64,000 bases of DNA from positions 50,523,516 to 50,587,515 of the forward strand of contig NC_030685.2 in assembly GCF_000004195.4 (NCBI RefSeq), written 5' to 3'. The notes beneath the pieces are model-generated. The model worked only from the letters and a program-made list of their open reading frames with translations, was not told where the DNA came from and made no database searches. A program made the position numbers and the translations under genes. Shown one piece after another: positions 45,780-54,945 of this stretch; within the stretch, counting starts at the first letter, position 1; every line of letters begins with the position of its first letter. Source of the DNA: Xenopus tropicalis (taxonomy: Eukaryota > Chordata > Amphibia > Anura > Pipidae).

Positions 45780-46153
45780 CTTCATTTGCATATTCCTCTC
45801 CAATACAGTAAGGGGGCTGAAAACCCCACTAGGGGTTATCTGGTTGCCATCTGGATCCCTCCTTAACCCACAGCCCCTCTGCAGCACCTGTTTCCTCCTT
45901 CAGCAGTATCCACCCGTCTGCTTCAGTCTTGCCTATTTTTTATGCACCTTGCACCTCCCCCCTTAGAGCATGACAGAAACACAAGCTGCCTCTTCCCGGT
46001 TGCTACTCTATGCAAGACAAGGCTGATGCTGCTGTTAATGTCCCCTCCCCTGGGCTGGTGCTGATGCTGCTGTTGCCAGGAGAGGAAGTAGCTGGTGCGC
46101 ATGTGCGCTGCATTGCTACAGGATGGTCCCAAAAGGATGCTTTGAGAGCAAAC
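45780..46153 (-). promoter_or_regulatory. adam23 proximal promoter/5' UTR, copy 2
   Basis: It retains the octamer ATGCAAAT (plus 45784-45791), the TATA-like CATAAAAAAT (45935-45944) and the GCGCACATGCGCAC segment. It differs from copy 1 by an 11-bp deletion of a GCGGCGGCGCT stretch near 46139. The flank just beyond the duplication is also different, so the distal regulatory environment of the two promoters is not the same. Confidence 0.45.
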
Positions 46154-46253
46154 CTATGCTGTCATTAAAACAAATTCCCTTATCACAGGGTCCTGCATTT
46201 GACAGCCAAGTAACTCAGAACACTCATTGTCTGGCACTTGCCTGTCACATAAA

Positions 46254-46395
46254 GGGCCCTGACTCAGCGCAGGGAGGAGGGAGCAAAAGGAGGGTTGGGC
46301 GGGAAATACAGACACGATACGAGTTCCGCGTATCAAGGAAAGTCTACAGCGTGTTGGGGAACTGGATAGTGCATCCATTCATGGATTAGGTGAGA
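46254..46395 (+). promoter_or_regulatory. GC-rich upstream flank, possible divergent first exon
   Basis: Just beyond the duplication is a GC-richer stretch (GGGCCCTGACTCAGCGCAGG, GGTTGGGCGGGAAATACAGA) followed by ATTAG|GTGAGA, a good splice donor on the plus strand. It could be the start of a gene divergent from adam23, or part of the original adam23 promoter. No protein is evident. The following 46400-46880 holds nothing recognised. Confidence 0.2.
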
Positions 46396-46880
46396 TCTGG
46401 ATATGTTTCTTGGTGCCTTTATGTACATCATGCGTTTCTCTGTGTGTGTGGTGCTAATCTGTGCTGCTGTATTCTATGTATGTATGTATTGCCTGCCAAA
46501 AAATGTGTGAGCATGTAACTTATGCATTTAGGTGTTTGTACCTGATATACTATGCCATGGGGTATTATAAATGTAAATGGCAATATAGTTATCATGCCAT
46601 GTGTAAAATTAGTCATAAAAACTGGCACTATTTTGACCCACAATCTGTGGATTCTGGCAAATGTCAGAGGGGCTGCTGTAAGATACTATAAACAGTCTCA
46701 ATTTAGTGGGCTTATTGGGGGGGGCGGGGGTTATTTGGTAGTTGAAATGCCAGCGCCTAGTTTAAATCCTAGTATGGACCTGCTGCTATGGTCTGGTTAT
46801 AGCATGGAAAAACAATGCAAAATATTGCTTTCACTAGGCTCCCTAAACAAAGAAATAACCCTATGCTAGTCTAGTGGTTA

Positions 46881-47160
46881 CAGTGCCGGGCCTGGCCAGC
46901 GGGTGCCCTAGGCAGCACTGTCCCTCTCCCGTCACATTACCCCACTCCTGGTCAGCGCGCATGTGCATCTGTTCCTGAGCGTGCATGTGTGCTGGCAACA
47001 AGAGGAGGCACGACACCTGCACTATTATCAGTAAGGAGCAGACTGTGGGGAGACAAGGGCACTGAATAGAGGAGTAGATGGGGCACGTGCCTAGTGCCCT
47101 CCCAAGCATTGCACCCTTGGCACATGCCTCTTCTGCCTACCTCTAGTTCTGGCCCTGAGT
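46881..47160. repeat. GC-rich dispersed repeat
   Basis: It is bounded by AGTGCCGGGCCTGGCCAGCG and CTCTAGTTCTGGCCCTGAG, so the edges are weakly inverted. The interior has 'gcatgtgcatctgttcctga'. ORFs on the minus strand are repeat-derived. Confidence 0.4.
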
Positions 47161-47224
47161 GGTTAAAGGATGGTCCAGTCTTATGAGACAACCTCCCAAG
47201 AGGTCCCAGAAGTTCCTCTGCAGA

Positions 47225-47460
47225 TGTCTTCCACCATGGTCGGACTGGCCCAGTGGGACCCAGGGAAAAACCTGGTGGGCCCTAGCCCGGTTGGGACCTG
47301 CTGGTGCTTCCCCCAGCCCCTAGATCCACCTCTCCCGTCACACCTAAGGTAAGAAAAAAGTATGTGAGCTCGGGGGTCGGGAGGACAGGGTTACAGCGGG
47401 GGTCCCTTGTGCACCCCCAGTGCGACCCTGCCCCCCACCAAAACTTTTGTTTGAACACTA
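47225..47460. repeat. GC-rich 'GGTCGGACTGG' repeat
   Basis: It starts ATGGTCGGACTGGCCCAGTG and ends CCCCCAGTGCGACCCTGCCC, inverted edges like the block at 5497-5765. The interval from 47461 to 48399 holds no gene or element that I recognise, apart from a short TA-rich run near 47910. Confidence 0.5.
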
Positions 47461-48399
47461 AAATTAATTATCTAGCCTGTATTTTTCAAGTATCCCCTTT
47501 ATTGGTGCAACAATCATAAGGCTTTTTGTGGTTCATTATTTTTGTAGATTTGTTATGGATTACTATCTGCTAATGATTCCACGTTGTTTGTTGAGTTTAG
47601 GGAGATATCTCCTTTACTTCTTGATTTCCCAGTAATTACAGTGAAGCCATAACTACAGAATATCATAATTTTTTTTTAATTTAAACATATAGTAAGGCAT
47701 TTCTTAACTGCAATAATGCACTTATTCCCCTTCTGAACTGTAGAATTGAAGTCCAAATGTATCTGAGATCAATAATAGAGAAACTACCAGTAAGAGTACA
47801 TATACTACTTATCTTAATGTACAGCAGTGGGCTGTGTATAATTTTCTGAACGATATAAACCTATAGCTTTGCAGACATTCTAGCAGGACTGCATTTAAAT
47901 CATTGGTGTGTATATATATCTATATATGATTTCTTAGTATAATGTTTGAAGGCAGTTAATAACCAGTTCATATATTAAAATCCAAAAGGAAATAACAAGG
48001 CTGAAATTTACTGTTCATTAAATGCATGCTGTTTTAATCCATTTAAACACTTTAATGAAATGTTAGATTTTAAAGGTTTACTGTACTTAGCTGTTTGAAA
48101 ATGTAAATGCACTGTTGCTTTCATTTAGTTGCACTTTATTGTAGGATTGAAACAGCCTAAACAAAATAAAACACATGCATACTATGGCCATTTTGTGAGT
48201 AAAAAGTTACAAAGTCCTTCCAATGTAAAGATTCCAGTGTAAACCTTAAGAGAAATTACTTATGTGAATTATACAAAGAAACCTGATGATTGTGTTCACC
48301 AGGTTGCTGAAACACCAAAACAGAGGGGAGGGCTTTTTTAATGTGTATAAACTGAACAGTGATTCTCCTTTTCAGATAGGGCAGAGTTAGAAGGCCATG

Positions 48400-49015
48400 A
48401 GGGTTGATTCACTAAAGTGCGATAACGCATATCGCATGCTTTTTGTGTTAAAACGTGCGATTCGCATATCGCGTGTGTTAATTAGTGCGCAACCGCATTG
48501 CGTTAATTAGCGCGCAGAAATAATACTAATGCATGATTCACAAACACTTAGACACGCTGAATATCGCATTAGTCTATGCGAAAATTAACACCTACTTGGA
48601 GCAGGCGGTAATTATACAAAAGTACAGGTCATGAGCTTTTGGCAACACAATATGGACTTTGCAGTGTGATTTATTCAAGTATGTGTTGGCCCCAGAGTGA
48701 TGCAACCTCAAGTTTGCAGGAAAAGGGTCATTTTAAAAAAAAGTAGTTTTACGAACGTAATGGTGTGTATGGCTAATATGGCGTGCATGTGAAAAGTAGC
48801 GCACATGCATTAATTAGCTTGCACGACAAGTAGCACGCTGCGTTAATTAGCGCACGTTGCGTCAAATAATGCACGGAAATAGTCTTCGCGACTTAAATAA
48901 CACAAATATCCTTTTAGTGAATCGTGCATTAAGGCGCAAAAAATTAGACGCGATAAAATTTTTAACGCATGCTATAAATAGCGCTCGTTTTAACGCACTT
49001 TAGTGAATCAGCCCT
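48400..49015. mobile_element. CG-rich fold-back MITE with 3-bp TSD
   Basis: The ends AGGGTTGATTCACTAAAGTG and CACTTTAGTGAATCAGCCCT are inverted and flanked by ATG on both sides (48397-48399 and 49016-49018). The interior repeats 'gcgttaattagcgcgc', 'cgcatatcgc' and 'ttaacgcatgc' motifs on both strands. It differs in motif from the 'cgaaaaagtcgc' MITEs but has the same architecture and TSD length. No ORF. Confidence 0.8.
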
Positions 49016-49018
49016 ATG

Positions 49019-50669
49019 GTGTCTTAAATCATCACTAATAACTAAGGTAGCCATTTAAAAGCAATGGTTAGAATGCCTAGATCTTCTCTCATCTGAGAAA
49101 AATACACTCAAAGAAAACCATGGAGTACACATGAATACATCTGGGTGGCTTGACCCTCAAGAAATGATTTCTAACTGGGTGCAGAAATCTGTTTCTAAAT
49201 GGCTGCTAGTTGCAGGCAGTGGAAAAGACCAGTAAATGTAAGAAGGGGCAATACATACTTTGTGCTAGTTACATATAAACTTTAATTATTGGAGGTATAA
49301 AACATAGAGGGGGTCATTCAGTGCAAGGTGCAAAGAGCAAAATTATTACATCCACCATGTTCCCCCACGTTGCACCCTGCCGTACAAAGTAACACAGGTC
49401 TCTGTGCTCCAAAACAGACCATGGATACACTGCTGACTTAACTCAGCAGAGCTATATTCATGATTTTTAAATGAGCACTAAGGGGGAAGCATTTGCACCC
49501 CTTATTGTTCTTTCACTTGGTCCATTGCCAAAGTAACCTCTCAGTACTGGGTAAGAGTAAAGTCATGCACAAATCTGAGAATAAGAGTAATTAGATATGT
49601 TGCGCTTGGCATAATCTAGTTAAAACATAATTTGCAGAAAGTTGAGTACTAGATGATTTTATCTGAAGGACAATTAGATAAAGGCATATTCATGAACTAA
49701 GATACTGGCACACGGTTATTAAATTACATTTTTGTTCTCAGCTTGTGAATCTTTTACCACAATGCCTTATCTTTCAAGTCTGCTATGACTTAGTTGTGTT
49801 AAATATGGAAACTGCTAGAAACATATCAATTTCATTAAATTTGTTAGGTATTTCCTTGCAAAAACCAAAAAGGAAATAATTTCCCATGAAGGAATCTTTG
49901 TACACCTTGGAAAAAAATTTCAAAGCACATTATATAGTAAATACACATATATCCTAAATAAAATGATGTATCCAAGAAAACACTGTATTAATTTAGTCAG
50001 TAATTTCAACAAATCATCCAGTTAGTGAACACAATGAAAAGGGACATTAGCACAGTCCTCAAGAGACCAGTTGGCTTGAAAAAAAATATATGAAATTATT
50101 CAAAATACACTGTAAAATGATGTATAATACAGTAACAAAACATGTAAAAAAAGTCTTCTTCTGTATTCTCTAATATGTATTGTTGTAAGATATGGTGGCA
50201 AAGTATTGATGTAAGATATGGTGGCAAAAGTGCTACTGGATAATTCCTGACTGATGGAGGAGATATCTATTTATAATATAAATATACATGCTGGTAGCTG
50301 GGATGATAACACAGGAAAGTGTAGGAAGGGGAAAGAAGAAATGTAAGTGCATGTTTGAAAGCAACTCTCGTTCCAAGGAGTAATCTAGTTGGCAGCACAT
50401 TAAAAACTCTATTTGTGTCTCTAAAGCCAAGGCATTCACAGAATTACTGAGATGAAAGGTCAGTGAACGAAAAGATATTACATTTCTTCCTTCTGATAAA
50501 ACATTTCCATAATAATTTTGATATCAGAGAATAAAATAGCCTTAGTATTAAGCACCTTACATTAATAAATTCTCAGTAAAAAACGTTTCAGTACTGGATT
50601 TCATTTTAATGGAGCCTTGTAATTTTATGTCACTTTTAAAGGAGAAAGAAAGGTAAAAACTAAGTAAGC
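49019..50669. other. Intergenic, no gene seen
   Basis: AT-rich DNA. A possible fold-back end, 'gggggtcattcagtgcaagg', starts near 49311, and a 16-bp direct repeat 'gtaagatatggtggca' occurs twice at 50186 and 50212. Neither is enough to define an element. No exon, RNA gene or coding frame is recognised. Confidence 0.5.
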
Positions 50670-50785
50670 TTTATCCAGGGTCCAACTGGGGGGTGCAGGG
50701 CCCTTGGGGCAGCCAGGTGCACTGGAAAGGGTCGGGTCTGGGCCGGGGCCCACCAGGTTTTCGCCCAGTCCAACCCTAGCTTTAT
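50670..50785. repeat. GC-rich repeat (GGTCGGACTGGG group), reverse orientation
   Basis: It starts CCAGGGTCCAACTGGGGGGT and ends CGCCCAGTCCAACCCTAGCT, with 'gggccggggcccaccaggtt' inside. Edges are inverted as in its relatives. The interval after it to 51197 has no recognised feature. Confidence 0.5.
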
Positions 50786-51192
50786 CAGAAAGGTCTATGT
50801 AAATACAGCCATAAGCACTCACAGAAAAACTGCACTGAGTCCTCTATCAAAAGGAACACAGGATTTCTTTTCATTTTTTGTTTACACATACTCTTCTGTG
50901 TCTTCCTTCTCTCAGAAAATTCCTTCAGGGCATGGGCACGAGTCTGCTCAGTCTCCTCAGTTTGCTCTTCTCTCCCTCTCCCCCTTCCTTCTCCTTCTCC
51001 CCGTCTCATTAGTATTTGCTCCCCCCCAACTCTGTGCTATCTTAAACAAGCAGAGGGAGCTTCTAGGGCTGTTTAGTCAGGTATGGTAACACTTTCTGCA
51101 GAATAAATATAGTGTTCTAGCTTGCACTAATGTGGCTTATCTATTGGCAGTAAAATGTCAAAATGCCTTTCCTTCTCCTTAAAACAAAAATA

Positions 51193-51197
<5 letters not shown>

Positions 51198-51236
<39 letters not shown>
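51198..51236. repeat. (TA)n microsatellite
   Basis: About 19 TA units. Together with a second TA run (about 51520-51546) it brackets the fold-back repeat at 51310-51525. The Tc1 element is inserted in the second run. Confidence 0.9.
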
Positions 51237-51238
<2 letters not shown>

Positions 51239-51309
51239 TGTATATTACACAGAGAGGTGCATACACTATACAAGTCCAAATGCCCTTGGTGCAGGTTAAA
51301 AAAATATAT

Positions 51310-51511
51310 ATAATAGAAAGAGTGCCGCACAAACAGGGGCTTGATACAAAAGAAAAAGTTTTTTTATTGAAAAAATTCCAACGTTTTGAGCACGACCAGT
51401 GCTCTTCCTAAGGGACAAACCAAACCAGGGACTCTGGTTTTTATTTATTGAAATTCTTTCAATAAAAACACTTTTTATTTTGTATCAAGCCCCTGTGTGT
51501 GTGGCACTTTT

Positions 51512-51525
<14 letters not shown>
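51310..51525. mobile_element. Fold-back repeat with GGGGCTTGATACAAAA arms
   Basis: The left arm AGTGCCGCACAAACAGGGGC then TTGATACAAAAGAAAAAG pairs with the right arm CTTTTTATTTTGTATCAAG then CCCCTGTGTGTGTGGCACT. The centre holds a degenerate hammerhead-like motif on the minus strand (51378-51411) and 'agggacaaaccaaaccaggg'. It shares the 'cttc.t.agggacaaaccaaa' word with 14308-14330, so both belong to one family. Confidence 0.7.
51378..51411 (-). ncRNA. Hammerhead-like motif, copy F (core mutated)
   Basis: The minus strand reads CTTAGGA-A-GAGCAC-loop-GTGCTC-AAAAC-GTTGG. Stem II is a perfect 6-bp pair, and helix I bases TCC/GGA are conserved, but CTGANGA has become CTTAGGA and GAAAC has become AAAAC. 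AATAAA follows on the minus strand (51363-51368). It is very likely inactive. Confidence 0.35.
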
Positions 51526-51546
<21 letters not shown>

Positions 51547-51549
<3 letters not shown>

Positions 51550-53165
51550 TGGTGTGAAAAACTATTTGCCCCCTTCCTGATTTCTTATTCTTTTGCATAT
51601 TTGTCACACTTAAATGTTTCTGCTCATCAAAAACCGTTAACTATTAGTCAAAGATAACATAATTGAACACAAAATGCAGTTTTTAAATGAAGGTTTACGT
51701 TATTAAGGGAGAAAAAAAACTCCAAATCTACATGGTCCTGTGTGAAAAAGTGATTGCCCCCCTTGTTAAAAAATAACTTAACTGTGGTTTATCAATTTCA
51801 ATTTTCAATTTCAATATCAATTTATGTAGTCACCCCCAGGCCTGATTACTGCCACACCTGTTTCAATCAAGAAATCACTTAAATAGGAGCTAGCTGACAC
51901 AGAGAAGTAGACTAAAAGCACCTCAAAAGCTAGACATCATGCCAAGATCCAAAGAAATTCAGGAACAAATGAGAACAAAAGTAATTGAGATCTATCAGTC
52001 TGGTAAAGGTTATAAAGCCATTTCTAAAGCTTTGGGACTCCAGCGAACCACAGTGAGAGCCATTATCCACAAATGGCAAAAACATGGAACAGTGGTGAAC
52101 CTTCCCAGGAGTGGCCGGCCGACCAAAATTACCCCAAGAGCGCAGAGACAACTCATCCGAGAGGCCACAAAAGACCCCAGGACAACATCTAAAGAACTGC
52201 AGGCCTCACTTGCCTCAATTAAGGTCAGTGTTCACGACTCCACCATAAGAAAGAGACTGGGCAAAAACGGCCTGCATGGCAGATTTCCAAGGCGCAAACC
52301 ACTTTTAAGCAAAAGAACATTATGGCTCGTCTCAATTTTGCTAAAAAACATCTCAATGATTGCCAAGACTTTTGGGAAAATATCTTGTGGACCGACGAGA
52401 CAAAAGTTGAACTTTTTGGAAGGTGCGTGTCCCGTTACATCTGGCGTAAAAGTAACACAGCATTTCAGAAAAAGAACATCATACCAACAGTAAAATATGG
52501 TGGCGGTAGTGTGATGGTCTGGGGTTGTTTTGCTGCTTCAGGACCTGGAAGGCTTGCTGTGATAGATGGAACCATGAATTCTACTGTCTACCAAAAAATC
52601 CTGAAGGAGAATGTCCGGCCATCTGTTCGTCAACTCAAGCTGAAGCGATCTTGGGTGCTGCAGCAGGACAATGACCCAAAACAAACCAGCAAATCCACCT
52701 CTGAATGGCTGAAGAAAAACAAAATGAAGACTTTGGAGTGGCCTAGTCAAAGTCCTGACCTGAATCCTATTGAGATGTTGTGGCATGACCTTAAAAAGGC
52801 GGTTCATGCTAGAAAACCCTCAAATAAAGCTGAATTACAACAATTCTGCAAAGATGAGTGGGCCAAAATTCCTCCAGAGCGCTGTAAAAGACTCGTTGCA
52901 AGTTATCGCAAACGCTTGATTGCAGTTATTGCCCAACCAGTTATTAGGTTCAGGGGGCAATTACTTTTTCACACAGGGCCATGTAGGTTTGGATTTTTTT
53001 TCTCCCTAAATAATAAAAACCCTCATTTAAAAACTGCATTTTGTGTTTACTTGTGTTATCTTTGACTAATAGTTAAATGTGTTTGATGATCAGAAACATT
53101 TTGTGTGACAAACATGCAAAAGAATAAGAAATCAGGAAGGGGGCAAATAGTTTTTCACACCACTG
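51547..53165 (+). mobile_element. Tc1-like DNA transposon, nearly complete
   Basis: A 1,619-bp element between TA dinucleotides (51545-51546 and 53166-53167). The ends CAGTGGTGTGAAAAACTATT and its inverse are part of ~215-bp inverted repeats (51547-51762 and 52953-53165). Each repeat has an outer and an inner direct motif, GTGTGAAAAACTATTTGCCC and GTGTGAAAAAGTGATTGCCC, the IR/DR architecture of Tc1 elements such as Sleeping Beauty. The inserted site is a TA microsatellite. The transposase reading frame is broken at two places (see next entry). Confidence 0.95.
51939..53065 (+). pseudogene. Tc1-like transposase, frameshifted
   Basis: The cut-and-paste transposase of the surrounding element. 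The first frame (51939-52493) starts MPRSKEIQEQMRTKVIEIYQ and carries the paired-type helix-turn-helix DNA-binding region and the GRPTK linker. The frame breaks at an A run at 52311-52314, where one A appears lost. The rest is in the frame 52322-53065, with the DDE catalytic triad D25 (WTDETKVELFG), D116 (QQDNDPK) and E151 (DLNPIEMLW). There are 34 residues between the second D and the E, the DD34E signature. A second small deletion near 52925-52935 removes the normal stop, so the frame runs on into the right inverted repeat. Family length is about 340 residues. As written the enzyme cannot be made. Confidence 0.9.
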
Positions 53166-53179
53166 TATATATATATATT

Positions 53180-53689
53180 GTAAGCCTTTCTTCGAAACTC
53201 CCATAGAACAGGATCACACTTACTTTACCTCTGGTGCAGTTTCTGTGGCAAACCAAGTCTCTTTTCATGGAAGATACTGGGAACTGTCATTTACAGTGCA
53301 GGGTCTCCACCCAGTGTGTACTGAGGAGAACACCTCAGGGAAATTCCTTTTTAATATCACAGTCCCACACTTTAATCCAGAGGGGTTTAAATGATGCACA
53401 GTTCAGTTCAATGCAAACTGTCCCTTCCCAAGAGCTATCATACCCCAGGTAGTGCTACCTGCCCGAAAGTACCTCTCCCTTTGGATTAGGCAGTTGCTCC
53501 CAAGTAGCAGGCTCACGGGAAAGACCTGTCCCCACAAGGATGGCAACAGGCATCCACAGCAACTGAACAGGACTCAGAACAATATCTTTCTCTAGGGCTG
53601 GAGCTCAAAGCTGTCCAAAGCGGAGCACACTGCAGCCCTCAGTGTTGCTGGAAGCTCTTTCAATCTTCTTGTATGTCACAGCCCTAAGG
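53180..53689. other. Unclassified segment, probably repeat-derived
   Basis: About 510 bp of moderately GC-rich DNA between the Tc1 element and a MITE fragment. It contains pyrimidine- and purine-mixed text with no long homology to other parts of the window, and one 72-codon plus ORF without recognisable domains. I cannot name it. Confidence 0.3.
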
Positions 53690-53775
53690 TAGGAGATCTG
53701 AATTATGGAAAAACCCCTTATCTAGAAAACCCCAGGTCCCAAGCAGTCTGGATAACAGGTCCCACATCTGTATAT
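53690..53775 (-). repeat. Fragment of the GGATAA MITE family
   Basis: AGGTAGGAGATCTGAATTAT then AAAACCCCAGGTCCCAAGCA and TCTGGATAACAGGTCCCACA match the right part (plus orientation) of the copy at 32018-32351. The remaining two thirds are absent. Confidence 0.6.
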
Positions 53776-53896
53776 GGTTTTAGAGGGCTTACCTGGCTAG
53801 GTTTAATGTAAGTTCCTTAGTCAGTGGAGGGTTATTTCCTTAGTCAGTGGAGGGTTATCCTTTGTAGATTTTACTATACTGTGCATGTAAGAGTCT

Positions 53897-54060
53897 AAGG
53901 GGCACATTCATGAAATCACGAGTTCGCATCCTGAAATGCGTAAAATTCGGTTTGGATACGATAATTTCTGATGATCGCAAATATCACGAAAATGCTTACG
54001 AAAAAATCGGAATAGTCACGATAATATCGTATTGGCACTCCGAAAGTCACAATTTTTTTT
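53897..54060 (-). mobile_element. Truncated CG-rich MITE
   Basis: It starts AGGGGCACATTCATGAAATC and continues 'acgataatttctgatgatcg' and 'atcacgaaaatgcttacgaa'. It is the reverse complement of the right part of 13919-14306 (there 'cgatcttcagaaattattgt'). The other half is missing. Confidence 0.65.
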
Positions 54061-54177
54061 TAATGTATGGCATGCCTATTATTATGTGCACAACTTATGT
54101 CCTCAAAGCTGTGAAGTAGAACAACAAATTAGGCCAGTAAATAGGGGGGGTCATTTAAGAAATATTTCCCAAAATAC

Positions 54178-54677
54178 TTAAAGGACAATGAAAGGTTAAT
54201 ATAAATTAAAAGTAAGTCTAAAGGCATTCTTTTTAAGTACTTACTGCATATCTAAATTCCCAGATCCCTGCTTGCTTCTCTGAGATATGGTGCTGGCAGC
54301 CTACAGCAGTGTGAAGACTACAGTGACATCACTGAAATCTCTTTCCCCTTCCTGTAGGTGCCAGCGGCAGCTTTCCTATTCTCTGAGCATGTGTGTAACT
54401 TGATCCTGTCTGCTGTTCTGAGCTACACATGCCCACCAGCCAATCAGAAGCGGATCTGGCAGAGGGGAGGGGGAGGAGGGAATGAAACACATGTGCAGTA
54501 TGAAGCAAGGAGGGAAAGGAAGGGAGAATACCTTTTTAAAGATGGCTGCCTGTTCTAGAAAATGTGAAGTAAGTGTGACTGAGTAAATATTTGATTAGGT
54601 GAGCCAAAAGTGTGGCGTTTTTACTAAACAATAGGAGAACTATTGGGCAGTAAATTTTGACTTGCATTCTCCTTTAA
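54178..54677. mobile_element. TTAA-flanked MITE, 500 bp
   Basis: The left end TTAAAGGACAATGAAAGGTT and right end TTGCATTCTCCTTTAA are bounded by TTAA. The interior has 'tgacatcactgaaatctctt', 'ctgagcatgtgtgtaacttg' and a G-rich 'agaggggagggggagg' stretch. There is no transposase. It is the fourth TTAA-bounded element in the window. Confidence 0.65.
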
Positions 54678-54945
54678 TGCCCTGTACTCTCCTTTATCAA
54701 GGAGAATTATTGTTTAAGCATTGTTTAATACAGAGTATAAGGGAGAGCCCTGGGAGTTAGTGAGGCCACTTAGCAGCAACTTGCAGCATTTTAGTAGGGT
54801 TTGTGTCAGAGCATGCCTTAGTATTGTTACACTTGAAAGTAAAGGGAATTGACTGGGGCAACAATGAGTAACAAGAAGTGACTGCGTTGTTATGGCTTGC
54901 TTATTGGAGCCAACACAATAAAACCATTCCTATCTTTTATTTAGA

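Larger units (their letters stand above)
43932..46253 (-). repeat. Tandem duplication copy 2 (adam23 promoter + exon 1)
   Basis: This is the second copy of the block at 40402-42739. Relative to copy 1 it lacks 11 bp (GCGGCGGCGCT) in the promoter near 46139, lacks about 30 bp near 44800, and has about 15 extra bases near 44080 and a short insertion near 44830. It lies furthest from exon 2 and is next to the original upstream flank. Confidence 0.95.
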
